A DNA stretch of 64,000 bases from DUZB01 sp963747555. Its GTDB lineage: Bacteria; Desulfobacterota; DSM-4660; Desulfatiglandales; Desulfatiglandaceae. The notes under the pieces were generated by a model that was not told the DNA's origin, searched no databases, and saw only the letters and a list, made by a program, of their open reading frames with translations. The DNA lies in assembly GCA_963747555.1 (NCBI GenBank), contig CAVVFZ010000014.1, positions 246,655-310,654 of the forward strand, given 5' to 3'. Below are positions 29,519-38,822 of this stretch, piece after piece. A program made the position numbers and the translations under genes. Position 1 is the stretch's first letter. The number at the start of each line of letters is the position of its first letter.

Positions 29519-30019
29519 TCAGCTGCCCAGATCTTCTTTCAGATTTTCCTCAAATTCCTTGAAAAACCTGTCCTTTTCTCTCCAGTCTGGACCGAACCGT
29601 TTGTTAAAGTATTCTCCCAGTTTGTCAAAGAGCTTTTGCCAGACAGGCTTTCCCTCGCCCAGCACCACATCCTCAAGAAAAGAAGCAAGATCAGAGATTT
29701 TCTCCTTTGGTAAAAAAGAGACAGCGCCCAGTTTTATGGACTTTTTCAGGGATTCAGGTGAGAGGGCATGGGCTGTCAGCATAACTGTTGGAAATTCTCT
29801 GGATACGGAGGTTTTTAAGAGTTCAAAACCGTTCACTCCCATAATATCGAGAATGACGATATCATAAGTGTAGCTCAACAGGTACTGGAGGGCTGTGTCA
29901 TAATCTGTTGCCTTGTGAACGAGGCACATGTCCAGTTCTTCTTCCACAGTCTCCAGAACATCTGGTTCATCATCCACCACCAATATTACTTTATCTTTCA
30001 ACGCGTGTTTTTTCCCCAT
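29519..30019 (-). CDS. Single-domain response regulator with C-terminal helical tail
   Basis: A 166-residue receiver protein. ILVVDDEPDVLE holds the acidic pair, IVILDIMGV the phosphoacceptor Asp, VMLTAHA the Thr and FLPKEK the Lys. After residue 120 there is a charged, helical tail (FDKLGEYFNKRFGPDWREKDRFF) instead of a DNA-binding domain. It likely works through protein contacts, for example in a phosphorelay. No kinase is adjacent. It is convergent with the M23 gene, 61 bases apart, without an obvious terminator. Confidence 0.85.
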   Translation of the reverse strand: MGKKHALKDKVILVVDDEPDVLETVEEELDMCLVHKATDYDTALQYLLSYTYDIVILDIMGVNGFELLKTSVSREFPTVMLTAHALSPESLKKSIKLGAVSFLPKEKISDLASFLEDVVLGEGKPVWQKLFDKLGEYFNKRFGPDWREKDRFFKEFEENLKEDLGS

Positions 30020-30485
30020 GCCGGTTATGTTCCCCCTTTCTAAAAGTTTTTTGAGATATTCTATAGCAGATATTCTGAATTTGTCAAAACAAATACGAAA
30101 AGCACAGCAATTCTCATTTTGGTTTTTTGCCTAAAACCGGCCATGGGGGTCTGCCTCAAAACGGCGCCAAAATCCATTGGTCATTCCATGGCACGGCGGT
30201 AAAGCTTCAAAATTTGGCTGAGATCAGACACCTGTAAAAGGAATCCTGTGCATAAGACGTGGCATAGAAGAATGCTTCACCGTTCCATGAAAACCCGGAA
30301 TGTTGAGGAGGATAGTAGGCAAAGTTCATTGAAATTGCAAGGTTCTTTTGATGCTTGACCGATAGTCGGATGTGTGTGATATTGCATCCGGGACCTGGAG
30401 GAGCTTTGTTTTGGGCCGCCGAATATTCAGGATGAAAGCAAAAATGTCGCCAACCAATGATTCCCTCTCTGCAGGAGAAATATTT
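30020..30485. other. Spacer of 465 bases, nothing recognised
   Basis: Upstream region of the response regulator and of the small hypothetical gene. It contains AATTCTCATTTTGG, a short motif also found near 7704, but no gene or clear regulatory structure. An upstream extension of the next gene from an ATG at 30432 is possible. Confidence 0.35.
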
Positions 30486-30836
30486 ATGACGGATCCGGCT
30501 GTTGACCAGCAAGGTGAAGAAAATACCATCGGAACTATCGAAAATAGGATGAATCCTTCCCAAAACGTGGATATAAAATACCTCCGTCAGGAGAATGCCT
30601 TTGTGACTTCCGGTATTTCCACCCATTTTTGTGAAAAGGAGATCCTGATCCCTGTCCACATGGTACTGGCGGATTTCCAGCTGGTGGGCGCTATCATCTC
30701 TGCGGTCCTGGAAAAAATATCGATCGCGAGCGAAAGAGACGGCCTGTTTGAGTACGCTTCTGTGTTTGAAGTGTTGGATAAGAAGTACATATTTCAGGAA
30801 GAAAAGGATTATATGAAGTTATCCTTTGCTTCGTAA
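30486..30836 (+). CDS. Hypothetical protein, 116 residues
   Basis: I do not recognise this protein. It is soluble, mostly acidic, and reads MTDPAVDQQGEEN at the start, VDIKYLRQENAFVTSGIS in the middle, then a hydrophobic helix-forming stretch (LADFQLVGAIISAVLEKISI) and a polar end. The chosen ATG has AGGAGAAATA eight bases upstream; an in-frame ATG at 30432 would add 18 residues but lacks a good site. It ends 16 bases before the alpha/beta hydrolase and probably shares its transcript with that gene and manA. Confidence 0.6.
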   Translation: MTDPAVDQQGEENTIGTIENRMNPSQNVDIKYLRQENAFVTSGISTHFCEKEILIPVHMVLADFQLVGAIISAVLEKISIASERDGLFEYASVFEVLDKKYIFQEEKDYMKLSFAS

Positions 30837-30852
30837 ATCGGGCATACACCAT

Positions 30853-31494
30853 ATGGAAGAGCGCATCTTTTTTAATTGCGGCGGATTGAAGCTGGAAGGC
30901 CTGTTGGATGCCCATGAAGGTCAAAGAGCGGTTGTCGCCACACATCCCCATCCGCTTTATGGCGGCACCATGCACAGCAACGTGGTGGAGGCTGTGCTGA
31001 GCGCCTATGCCGGAAAAGGGTATACGACACTGCGATTCAATTTTAGAGGGGTAGGCGCCAGCGAAGGGGTTCATGAAAAGGGGATTGGGGAGCAGGAGGA
31101 TGTCGGAGCGGCACTTGCTTTCCTTCGCGAGAAGGGAAAGTCGGTCTTCGATCTGGCCGGATACTCCTTCGGGGCCTGGGTGAATGCACATGTCGCGTGC
31201 AGGAATGGGAAGATACAACGAATGATTATGGTTTCCCCGCCTGTGAATTTTATGGACTTCTCTTTGGTGGAGCACTGTGCAGGCCTCAGAATGGTTATCG
31301 CAGGTTCCCTGGATGATATTGCGTCTCCCGACCGGATTGCCGAAGTCCTCCCCCGTTGGAACAAGAACGCCCAGTTGCGAATAATTGAGGGCGCCGATCA
31401 TTTTTTCCAGGGAAAAACTGATGAAATTGAGCGGATAATCGGTGCCCTGCTTGAAATTGAAGACGGATCGGGAAAGGGTGGAGAGCAAATATGA
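30853..31494 (+). CDS. Alpha/beta hydrolase
   Basis: A 213-residue small alpha/beta hydrolase of the type with HPHPLYGGTMHSNVV after the first strand and FRGVGASEG forming part of the oxyanion region. The nucleophile elbow is GYSFG near residue 107, the acid is probably Asp in GSLDDIASPD near 158, and the catalytic His is in GADHFFQG near 191. This matches the family of small serine hydrolases annotated as CocE/NonD-like or YpfH-related. The substrate is unknown. Its last codons overlap the manA start (ATATGA). Confidence 0.85.
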   Translation: MEERIFFNCGGLKLEGLLDAHEGQRAVVATHPHPLYGGTMHSNVVEAVLSAYAGKGYTTLRFNFRGVGASEGVHEKGIGEQEDVGAALAFLREKGKSVFDLAGYSFGAWVNAHVACRNGKIQRMIMVSPPVNFMDFSLVEHCAGLRMVIAGSLDDIASPDRIAEVLPRWNKNAQLRIIEGADHFFQGKTDEIERIIGALLEIEDGSGKGGEQI

Positions 31495-32679
31495 ATACGA
31501 TTTCGTTTCTCAGGAATCCGATCCAGGAATACGCATGGGGTTCAAAGACGGCTATTCAGTCTCTCTTGAAGATGCCCGTCCCGGGAACAACCCCCGCCGC
31601 GGAGTTATGGATGGGCGTTCACCCAAAGGGATCTTCAGAGGTGTGCCTGAACTCGGAGTGGTTGTCACTGGTGGATGTGATTGAAAAGAATCCGGAGCCC
31701 ATTCTTGGAAAGAAGGTTGCTGAACGGTTTCAAAACCAGCTGCCTTTTCTGTTTAAGGTGCTGGCTGCCGATCGCCCTCTTTCGATCCAGGTTCATCCCG
31801 ATCCGGTCCAGGCACAAGAAGGATATGCAACGGAAAATCGGAGGAATATTCCTCTCACTGCCCCTGATAGAAATTACCGGGACCCAAACCACAAGCCTGA
31901 GGTCCTGTGCGCGGTCACCCCTTTTGAGGCACTGAAAGGCTTTCGCAAAATCGAAGACATAGTGGCTCTGATGAGCAAGGTCTGTATTCCGGAACTTGCG
32001 GAGCCGCTCCATCTCTTGAAGAGGAAAGCAAATCCAGAGGGGTTAAAGGAATTTTTCCTTGGTCTGTTCCAGATGAGCTTTGAAAAAAAAGCCAGGGTCA
32101 TTCGTCAAGCGGTCAGGCGTGCTCAAGACCATGTGAACCGGAACAGGGCATTTTACTGGATGGATCGAACTGAATCGGGAATACCCAAACGATACGGGGG
32201 TCTTTTCTCCCTTGATTTTCAATCTGGTGAGCCTGCAACCCGGCCAGGCGATCTATATCCCCGCGGGTGAGCTCCATGCCTATCTGAAAGGTGTCGGCAT
32301 GGAGTTGATGGCCAATTCCGACAATGTGCTCCGGGGCGGTCTTACGCCCAAATATGTGGATGTGCCCGAATTGATCAAAATCGTATGTTTCGATCCTTGT
32401 CAGTCCCTGCTGATAGACCCGGAAGACTCGGGAGACTGTGAGCGTATTTACCTTACACCCGCTGAGGAGTTCCAGCTATCTGAAATATCCGTAAGGGAAG
32501 AAAATTCATTCATGAGTGCCGTGGATCGAAATGTAGAGATCTTGATCTGTATGGAAGGCGAGGCCCGCATAGGGGAGATGCAGGATGGTTTCTTTCTGGA
32601 GATAGCCTCGGGCGAAGTCCGTTATTGTTCCATCGTGTGCCGCGCCATACCGGATTCAGGGAAAAGCGAAATTTTTTAA
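31491..32679 (+). CDS. manA: Mannose-6-phosphate isomerase, class I (one frameshift)
   Basis: About 395 residues after bridging one break. It is the zinc-dependent type I phosphomannose isomerase, interconverting mannose-6-phosphate and fructose-6-phosphate to feed GDP-mannose synthesis. Seen: YAWGSKTAIQ near the start, AAELWMGVHPKGSSEV, FLFKVLAADRPLSIQVHP with Zn-binding Gln and His, YRDPNHKPEVLCAVTPFEAL with a Zn Glu, and after the break IFNLVSLQPGQAIYIPAGELHAYLKG with the last Zn His and GVGMELMANSDNVLRGGLTPKY. The frame changes at 32196-32200, a run of five G; four G would restore GVFSPLIFNLV. Confidence 0.9.
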
Positions 32680-32729
32680 GGCAACGGTATAATCAGGAAA
32701 ACTTTTCAGACGGCTTCATGAGGCAAGAA

Positions 32730-32755
32730 GCCGGGTCCTAAGGACCCGGCTTTTA
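32730..32755 (+). terminator. Intrinsic terminator between manA and kor operon
   Basis: GCCGGGTCC (32730-32738), loop TAA, GGACCCGGC (32742-32750), then TTTTA. A 9-bp GC-rich perfect stem with a short U tract. It can also stop the convergent kor operon, since the other strand ends in GCTTCTTG. Confidence 0.88.
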
Positions 32756-32763
32756 TCGTCCAT

Positions 32764-33304
32764 CTACCCTTGTGTAGCGAAAACAAATCCTCGGTCAATG
32801 GCTTTTTCATTCAGCTCGAAAAATTTGTCTTTTCCTTTCATTGCAGCCCGCATGCCTTTGCAGGTTTCCTCAAAACTCAACATTCCCGTTTTAGCGCATA
32901 CCGCTCCGATCATGACCATGTTGCCGCCTCTGGCATTTCCGGCTTCCATGGCCAATTCCAGGGTGGGGACTTGAATGACTTCGATATCGGTCCGGGAAGG
33001 AGTTTCCTTGAAAAGGGAAGAGTTCAGAAATACCGTTCCCCCTTCGGCGACGGTGGGTTCAAATTTTTCCAAGGGATGGAAAGTTCATGGCCACCAAGAT
33101 CTCCGGATTGGACGCCACCGGAGATGCAATCTTCTTGTCTGACAGGGTTACGGTGCAGTTTGCCGTTCCTCCCCGCATTTCAGCGCCATAGGAAGGAAAG
33201 TAGGTGACATTCAGCCCTTTGTGCATGGCTCCATGGCTCAGAACATAGCCCATCAACAAAACACCCTGGCCGCCGAAACCTGCGAAAGTTGTTCGGGTAA
33301 TCAT
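32764..33304 (-). CDS. korC: 2-oxoacid:ferredoxin oxidoreductase gamma subunit (one frameshift)
   Basis: About 180 residues after bridging one break. It is the gamma subunit of the four-subunit ferredoxin-dependent 2-oxoacid oxidoreductases. It begins TTFAGFGGQGVLLMGYVLSHGA, the family hallmark, then FPSYGAEMRGGTANCTVTLSD, LVAMNFPSL, and after the break KFEPTVAEGGTVFLNSSLF, GNARGGNMVMIGAV. The frame changes near 33065, where an extra base sits in CTTGGAAAAATT. Its start overlaps the end of the beta gene by four bases. Symbol follows the kor (2-oxoglutarate) arrangement; substrate specificity is not proven. Confidence 0.88.
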
Positions 33305-34074
33305 TTTTTATCCTCGTATCCGGTGCTATCTTTCATAACACCCAATGGAAAAGTCTTGACCATTTCTTCGTTCACCCACGTCCAGGCATCCTTGGGGGAA
33401 AGTTTCCAGTTCGTCGGGCAGGGAGACAGGAGTTCTACCAGGGCAAAGCCCAGGTCGTCCAACTGGCACTGATAGGCCTTTTTAATGGCCTTTTTCGCCC
33501 GTCGGATCTGCTTGACCGTAGTCAGTGCACACCGTTCCACATAGACCACGCCGTTGCTCACGGCCAACATCTTGGAGATGTCCAGGGGATTGCCATGAAG
33601 CTTTTGATCACGGCCTCCAGGGGCCGTTGTGGCATTCTGCCCCAGGGTGGTTGTAGGGGCCATCTGACCACCGGTCATTCCATAGATAGCATTGTTAATA
33701 AAAATGGTGGAAATCCTTTCGCCCCGATTCCCTGCATGGATGGTTTCCGCTGCTCCAATGGCTGCCAGGTCGCCATCACCCTGGTAGGTAAGGACAAATT
33801 TATCCGGATGCACCCTCTTGATGCCGGATGCCACTGCCAGTGCCCTTCCGTGGGGGGCTTCAACCATGTCGAAATTGAAATAGTTATAGGCCAGTACGGC
33901 ACAACCCACGGGGGGGACGCCGATGGTCTTTTCTCTGAGGCCCATTTCGTCGATGCATTCGGCAACCAGGCGGTGCGCGACAGAGTGTCCGCATCCGGGA
34001 CAATAATGGGTCGGGTTATGTTTTAGCGATTCCGGCCAGCTAAAGATTTTTTCGTATTGGGTTTCCGTGCTCAT
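33301..34074 (-). CDS. korB: 2-oxoacid:ferredoxin oxidoreductase beta subunit
   Basis: A 257-residue thiamine diphosphate-binding beta subunit. CPGCGHSVAHRL near the start gives Cys ligands of a [4Fe-4S] cluster, and TYQGDGDLAAIGAAETIHAGNRG holds the GDG thiamine motif with IFINNAIYGMTGGQMAPTT downstream. PTNWKLSPKDAWTWVNEEM near the end is typical of KorB. It works with alpha to oxidise a 2-oxoacid, probably 2-oxoglutarate, to the acyl-CoA with reduced ferredoxin. Four-base overlaps with both neighbours show tight translational coupling. Confidence 0.92.
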   Translation of the reverse strand: MSTETQYEKIFSWPESLKHNPTHYCPGCGHSVAHRLVAECIDEMGLREKTIGVPPVGCAVLAYNYFNFDMVEAPHGRALAVASGIKRVHPDKFVLTYQGDGDLAAIGAAETIHAGNRGERISTIFINNAIYGMTGGQMAPTTTLGQNATTAPGGRDQKLHGNPLDISKMLAVSNGVVYVERCALTTVKQIRRAKKAIKKAYQCQLDDLGFALVELLSPCPTNWKLSPKDAWTWVNEEMVKTFPLGVMKDSTGYEDKK

Positions 34075-35147
34075 ACTTCAATCCTCCTTCCCACTTTTCC
34101 GTCGCCTCTTGCAACCGAACGTAAGAATTCGGCCACCTCGGCAGGGGTGGGAATGATCCCTCCCGGCACACCGTGAAAATAGATTTCCGATCTTTCGCCA
34201 ACGGAGAGAATGACATCTTCCACCATTTGCCCCATGCATAGTTCAAAGACGGCAATTTTGGGAACCTTCTTTGAAAGCTCACGCAGGGCCGGCATGGGAT
34301 AGGGCCACAAGGTAATAGGCCTGAACAACCCCACGTTTATCCCTTCCGCCTTGACTTCTTCAATGGCGCTTTCGGCAATACGGGCTGCCGTGCCGTAGGC
34401 AACGATGACGATCTCTGCGTCTTCCTCATATTTGACCTCCCACCGACGTTCCTCGGCGGTGATTCTGTCGTATTTTTCCTGAAGATGCAGATTGTGCTCG
34501 TAGAGTTTCCCGTATGCCAGGAGCATGGAGAAAAGGGCTCTTGGTTCACGCCCTTTGCATCCGTCAACGATCCAGTCTTTTTTGGGCAGTTTCTCCAGAT
34601 CGATAAAGTCGGGAAAGATCACCGGTTCCATGACCTGCCCCATCAAGCCGTCACCGAGGATCATCACGGGAGTTCGATATTTGTCGGCCAGATCAAAGGC
34701 CACAAAAGTCAGATCCGCCAGCTCCTGGCCCCCTGCAGGGGCTAAAACCGGGGTGCGGTAGTCACCGTGGGCGCCTCCTCTTGTAGCCTGGAAGTAGTCT
34801 GCAGCGGATGGGGAAATATTTCCGAGACCGGGTCCCCCCCTCATCATGTTGATAATCACGGCCGGCAGTTCCATTCCGGCCATATAGGATATCCCCTCCT
34901 GTTTGAGGGATATTCCCGGCGATGAGGAAGAGGTCATGGTACGACCGCCGGCAGCGGAGGCTCCTAATACCATGTTTATGGAAGCCACTTCGCTTTCTCC
35001 CTGGATGAAAGCGCCACCCACATCCGGCAAACGCGCGGAGAGGTATTCAGGAAGTTCATTTTGCGGGGTTATAGGATAACCGAAATAGTAACGGCATCCA
35101 GCGCGCACCGCCGCTTCTCCCACTGTGTGGGAACCGTTCATTAGCAT
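34071..35147 (-). CDS. korA: 2-oxoacid:ferredoxin oxidoreductase alpha subunit
   Basis: About 358 residues. The pyrimidine-binding domain shows GCRYYFGYPITPQNELPEYL and FIQGESEVASINMVLGASAAGGRTMTSSSSPGISLKQEG, diagnostic of the alpha subunit; LPAVIINMMRGGPGLGN and ATRGGAHGDYRTPVLAP follow. The C-terminal part has VAYGTAARIAESAIEE and LFRPITLWPYP. I start at the ATG at 35147, just after the delta subunit stop; another ATG two codons later is equally possible. The gene order delta-alpha-beta-gamma is the common one for 2-oxoglutarate:ferredoxin oxidoreductase in this phylum. Confidence 0.92.
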   Translation of the reverse strand: MLMNGSHTVGEAAVRAGCRYYFGYPITPQNELPEYLSARLPDVGGAFIQGESEVASINMVLGASAAGGRTMTSSSSPGISLKQEGISYMAGMELPAVIINMMRGGPGLGNISPSAADYFQATRGGAHGDYRTPVLAPAGGQELADLTFVAFDLADKYRTPVMILGDGLMGQVMEPVIFPDFIDLEKLPKKDWIVDGCKGREPRALFSMLLAYGKLYEHNLHLQEKYDRITAEERRWEVKYEEDAEIVIVAYGTAARIAESAIEEVKAEGINVGLFRPITLWPYPMPALRELSKKVPKIAVFELCMGQMVEDVILSVGERSEIYFHGVPGGIIPTPAEVAEFLRSVARGDGKVGRRIEV

Positions 35148-35151
35148 TTTT

Positions 35152-35394
35152 TCACTTGGCACGATACACCTCAATGGCTACTTCCGGGCATGCGGTTGCG
35201 CACTGGGCGCAGGCGATGCATCCTTTTTCACCTTCAGAAATATTTTCTTTAAATCGAGCGGGAGAGTAACCCTTCTTATTGAGCGACTGATCCACTTCGA
35301 TGAGTCCGTTAGGGCAAACCTCGATGCAGATGTGACACCCTTTGCACCATTCCCTGTCAATCACAATCTTGCCTTTTTTTCCCGTCTTAGCCAT
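35152..35394 (-). CDS. korD: 2-oxoacid:ferredoxin oxidoreductase delta subunit (2[4Fe-4S] ferredoxin)
   Basis: An 80-residue ferredoxin-like subunit with two cluster motifs, CKGCHICIEVCP and CIACAQCATACP, and an IVIDREW start. It relays electrons from the thiamine site to soluble ferredoxin. I place the start at the ATG at 35394 because the family begins right before the first strand; longer upstream frames have no homology. First gene of the kor operon, divergent from the HdrB-like gene. Confidence 0.92.
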   Translation of the reverse strand: MAKTGKKGKIVIDREWCKGCHICIEVCPNGLIEVDQSLNKKGYSPARFKENISEGEKGCIACAQCATACPEVAIEVYRAK

Positions 35395-35747
35395 GTTTTT
35401 AACCTGATTCCGTTGGAGATAAAACCGATTGGATGAACACCATGAAAAATATTCATCGTTTATGAATAATTTATGAAAGAGAGAAAATATATTTTTGAAT
35501 GACCTTGATGTCAAGTATTTTTTGGCATCGGAACCGGCCATACCCATGAGGGGGTTCCATTCAAAAAAGGTGTTACGGCCATATATTTGGAGATATCCCA
35601 TAATGAGAATTGCTGCAGCGCCATGTTTTTTCTTGACAGATCCAAGGTCCTTTATGATAAGTACAACAGATAATTGCGCGGGCTGTGGCTATCTTTAAAG
35701 CCCGTTTGACCAAAATCCTTGTAATCTGAAAAAATTTGGTATTTACA
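35395..35747. promoter_or_regulatory. Divergent intergenic region between kor operon and HdrB-like gene
   Basis: 350 bases, AT-rich, no gene. A TTGACA lies at 35633-35638 on the plus strand with TTTATGATAA 13 bases later; TATGAT is a good -10 but the 14-base spacing is short, so this is only a candidate promoter for the HdrB-like gene. No clear operator was seen. Confidence 0.3.
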
Positions 35748-36870
35748 ATGCAACTTACTCAGCATCAAATTGATTATTGTATGGAGTGTGGGGTTTGTAC
35801 GGGGAGTTGCCCTGTCAGCCGTGTTCTTCCTTCCTTTTCTCCAAGGCAGGTCATTAAACATAATCTGAACGAACCGGTCGATGATCCGGTTTTGAGTCAG
35901 GGCATATGGGCCTGTTTGAGTTGTGGTCGGTGCAGCGCGAGATGCCCCGTTGAGATCGATGTCCCCGGATTTATTCTGTCCTTGAGGCAGAAAGCTCGGG
36001 AAGCAGGTAATTTCCCTGTGGAAAGCCATCATGGTATTTTGCAATCCATCGTGGATATGCAGACGGGAGATATTCAGCAGAAACGTACGGATTGGGCGAA
36101 AGAGACGGGCAGTTTTACGGACAAGGGGGATTATTTCTATTTTGTTGGATGTCTCCCTTATCACGAGGTGGTTTTCAGCTATCTGAATATTCTCACCCCT
36201 TCAAAATGCGAAAGCGGTCCTCCGTATCCTGAACAAAATGGGCATTACGCCCGTGATCAGCAATGACGAGAGGTGCTGCGGGCATGATGCCCTCTGGACC
36301 GGGAACGAAACCACGTTTCGGAAGCTGGCGGAGCGCAACCTGGAGATTATTGCCGCTTCCGGGGCAAAAACGGTTCTTTTCAGTTGTCCCGAAGGCTATA
36401 CCACCTTTAAGAACCATTATCCAAAAGTCTGCGGTGAACTCCCTTTCGAAGTCCTGCATATGACGGAATTCCTGGCACGGGAACTTCCCGGTTCCGGTCT
36501 TTCCTTCAAACCGTCCACGAATGGCGCCCTTACCTATCACGATCCGTGCCGGCTGGGAAGAGGAGCTGGAATTTATGAACCGCCTCGAGAACTGCTGAAG
36601 ATGATTCCCGGGGCCAGGCTTACGGAGATGTCGCACAACAGGGAAAACGCGCTCTGCTGTGGCACCACCGCCTGGATGGAGTGTTCCAGTTGTTCCAAAG
36701 AGATGCGCCTCGAAAGGCTGCAAGAGGCGGTCCAAACCGGGGCAACGACCCTCATCACCGCCTGCCCCAAGTGCCAGATCCATTTTACCTGCGCGCGGGG
36801 GACAGCGGAGATAGACCTGGAAATTAAAGATCTTTACGCCTATCTTTCAGAAAATCTGGAAGAGGCCTGA
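35748..36870 (+). CDS. HdrD/HdrB-like iron-sulfur oxidoreductase with two CCG domains (one frameshift)
   Basis: About 374 residues after bridging one break. The N-terminal half is HdrC-like with CMECGVCTGSCP and CLSCGRCSARCP, two [4Fe-4S] motifs. The rest holds two cysteine-rich CCG domains: NDERCCGHDALW near residue 175 and CCGTTAWMECSS near 300, which in heterodisulfide reductase carry the catalytic non-cubane clusters. Such fused HdrCB (HdrD-like) proteins oxidise or reduce thiols or pass electrons to or from flavoproteins. The frame changes at 36203-36206, a run of four A; three A restores SNAKAVLRILNKMG. It has its own terminator and stands apart from the HdrA genes at 46-64 kb, but could partner them. 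Confidence 0.85.
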
Positions 36871-36892
36871 TTTTGAAATCCCCCATAAAAAA

Positions 36893-36927
36893 ACCTTTCG
36901 CAGGGTTCGCCGGCGAAAGGTCTTTTT
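36893..36927 (+). terminator. Intrinsic terminator after HdrB-like gene
   Basis: ACCTTTCGC (36893-36901) pairs with GCGAAAGGT (36913-36921) around an 11-base loop, followed by CTTTTTG. Perfect 9-bp stem with U tract. Confidence 0.85.
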
Positions 36928-36999
36928 GTTCGTGGCCGAAGTTAAGGGTTTTGTGTTGTCGAATGAGATTCTGATCCTGATGCTGATTTGGCCATCCGG

Positions 37000-37935
37000 T
37001 TATTTGGAAGTTTTCAGGAACTTTTTGGCCAGTTTGCTCCAGGCGTCCGCCCCGAGTTCTTCAAAAACATCCTCAACCGTATCCCCACCGTCCGCGGCCA
37101 GTCTCATATTTTCATCGGCCTCGGCAAACAGTTTTTCTTTTTCGTCGGCCATATACTGAGCGGCCTCTTCTCCGAACAGGAGCCCCTTGAGGTTCTTGCG
37201 AAGATGGGTAGGTTCCACGATAAACAGCCATCCATCCTTGTACGGAGATTCATTGATCAATTCCGGATGGTCCACCAGCCTCTGGTTGATGTGGGTTACG
37301 ATTCCATCCACCGGAGACAGGGCGTCGACCGATGCGCCATTTCGTTTCAGCCGAAAACCCGGCTTGTCTTTTGCGAGTTCATGTCCGATATCCGGGGTTT
37401 CCACGGAAGAAAGCCTTCCCAATAGTTTCTGTGCGAAGTCATCCAGACCGATGCGTACGCGCCCGCCGTATTCGGGTCTTGCCCACACGTGTCCTTCATT
37501 ATAGTAGAAACCTTCCGCCATTTCAAAGCCGGCCACGTTCGTGCGGTTCGGAACCGGATTGCTTTCGGTTTTCAGTCTGCTCTGCATCATCCGGTCAAAG
37601 GAGCAGGTGCCGCATTCATAGGCGTTGGGGCATATCTTCCTGCCTACTTCGCCGGTGAGCATGTAGCGGCACTTCCTTCTCGAAGCGGGCATCAGCATCA
37701 TTTGGTCCACCCAGGTGCGGCTCAGGTTGTCGGCTGCCGTAGTTACCTGGCTCGCGGCTGTCGCCTCTTTCTGCCTGGCGACCTTCAACTGCATCCCATG
37801 GTCATAGACACAGGTTGGACAATCGTAATTGTTGTCGCAGAGTTTGTAGGAGACGACCCCGGCTTCCATCCAGACGCATTTTTTCTTTCCAGGGGGGACG
37901 ATTCTCATCGATTCATTTTTCATTTTTTCGGCCAT
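37000..37935 (-). CDS. GcvH-like protein without lipoyl-lysine, with two N-terminal Cys modules
   Basis: A 311-residue protein with a good GGAGG start site. Residues about 18-125 hold two copies of a Cys module: CVWMEAG, then CDNNYDCPTCVYD; and CRYMLTG, then CPNAYECGTCSFD. Residues about 155-270 are a glycine-cleavage-H-like fold (YYNEGHVWARPEYGGRVRIGLDDFAQKLLG, then ALSPVDGIVTHIN and ELINESPYKDGWLFIVEP). The lipoyl-lysine that normally sits eight residues before the SP pair is a Gly here (KRNGASVDALSP), so it cannot carry lipoate in the usual way. It ends ADAWSKLAKKFLKTSK. The family is common near Hdr genes in sulfate reducers; function unknown. Confidence 0.8.
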   Translation of the reverse strand: MAEKMKNESMRIVPPGKKKCVWMEAGVVSYKLCDNNYDCPTCVYDHGMQLKVARQKEATAASQVTTAADNLSRTWVDQMMLMPASRRKCRYMLTGEVGRKICPNAYECGTCSFDRMMQSRLKTESNPVPNRTNVAGFEMAEGFYYNEGHVWARPEYGGRVRIGLDDFAQKLLGRLSSVETPDIGHELAKDKPGFRLKRNGASVDALSPVDGIVTHINQRLVDHPELINESPYKDGWLFIVEPTHLRKNLKGLLFGEEAAQYMADEKEKLFAEADENMRLAADGGDTVEDVFEELGADAWSKLAKKFLKTSK

Positions 37936-38250
37936 TTTTGTTTCCTCCTAAAGTAACGTTATCTCTGATAGAAAAGTCTATGTAGATTCGATTGAAGCTG
38001 CGATTTGACCTCTTCATAAAGCAAGGGATGTGCCATAATTGGGATGAAAATAGATCTAAGTATTTAAATGTCTGAAAAATAAGCATATTTATGGAAAATT
38101 GAAGGTTTCTGTGGGCGTCGTGTGTGAAAAGGTGATCTGTCTATTTTTTCGACAGATTTTCAGTCCCATGATAATATTTATGGTTTAAACAGTTGAAATG
38201 ATAAATGGTTATTGCGTATTGCCGAAGAAATGGCCAGGGTGCCGAAAATT
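37936..38250. other. Spacer of 315 bases, nothing recognised
   Basis: AT-rich region upstream of the GcvH-like gene at 37000-37935 and downstream of the archaemetzincin. Probably carries the promoter of the former; no site can be placed with confidence. Confidence 0.35.
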
Positions 38251-38775
38251 TCAGCACTCCTCAGAGGCGGGAATGTCGTGTTTGTGCGCCTGCCACTGAA
38301 ACAGCTCGGCACACGTGGGGCAGAAAAAATCCTCTTTGAAGTCCGTGTCGCAAATCCGCGTGGACGAGAACATGACACATCTTTTTGATCTGCAGTGGGT
38401 CAGACCATAGCTGTGGCCCAGTTCATGGAGCGCGGTTTTTTTGATGCGATCCAGGAATAGCGCCTCATCAGGAGGGGCGTCATAGAACAGGGGGTGCAGC
38501 CGGCAATGGGAAATGACCGTACATGTTCCGCCCACCTGCGCAAGACCGAAAACATATTTTAGTATGGGGACATACAGGTCTACATCGGTAACCGCTATGA
38601 TTTTGCCGGAACCTTTCCACCGTTCAAGATACTCAAGTATCCGTTTGGCATCATACTGCTTTCTTCTTTCACAAAAAACATAAGCGGGAAATTGGAGAGA
38701 GGGCAGTATTTCGCATGGCAGACCGGTTCGGGTAAAAAGGAAGACCGCGATCTGTTCAGCAACAAAATGTTCCAC
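38251..38775 (-). CDS. Archaemetzincin-type zinc metalloprotease
   Basis: A protein of at least 174 residues. The metal site is HELGHSYGLTHC with the conserved continuation CxxxxCVM, and a CPTC pair near the C-terminus; this HExxHxxGxxHCxxxxCxM plus CxxC pattern defines archaemetzincins (AmzA), which bind a catalytic and a structural zinc. IIAVTDVDLYVPILKYVFGLAQVGG is the preceding family block. The start is uncertain: the listed GTG gives a slightly short N-terminus, and in-frame sequence upstream (IRICPLGK) looks like the true family start but lacks an ATG. Last gene of the second kinase-regulator-protease cassette. Confidence 0.87.
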   Translation of the reverse strand: MEHFVAEQIAVFLFTRTGLPCEILPSLQFPAYVFCERRKQYDAKRILEYLERWKGSGKIIAVTDVDLYVPILKYVFGLAQVGGTCTVISHCRLHPLFYDAPPDEALFLDRIKKTALHELGHSYGLTHCRSKRCVMFSSTRICDTDFKEDFFCPTCAELFQWQAHKHDIPASEEC

Positions 38776-38822
38776 TTTGCCGAGAGGGCATATCCTGATG
38801 CGATTGGAGGCGGGAATGGGGA

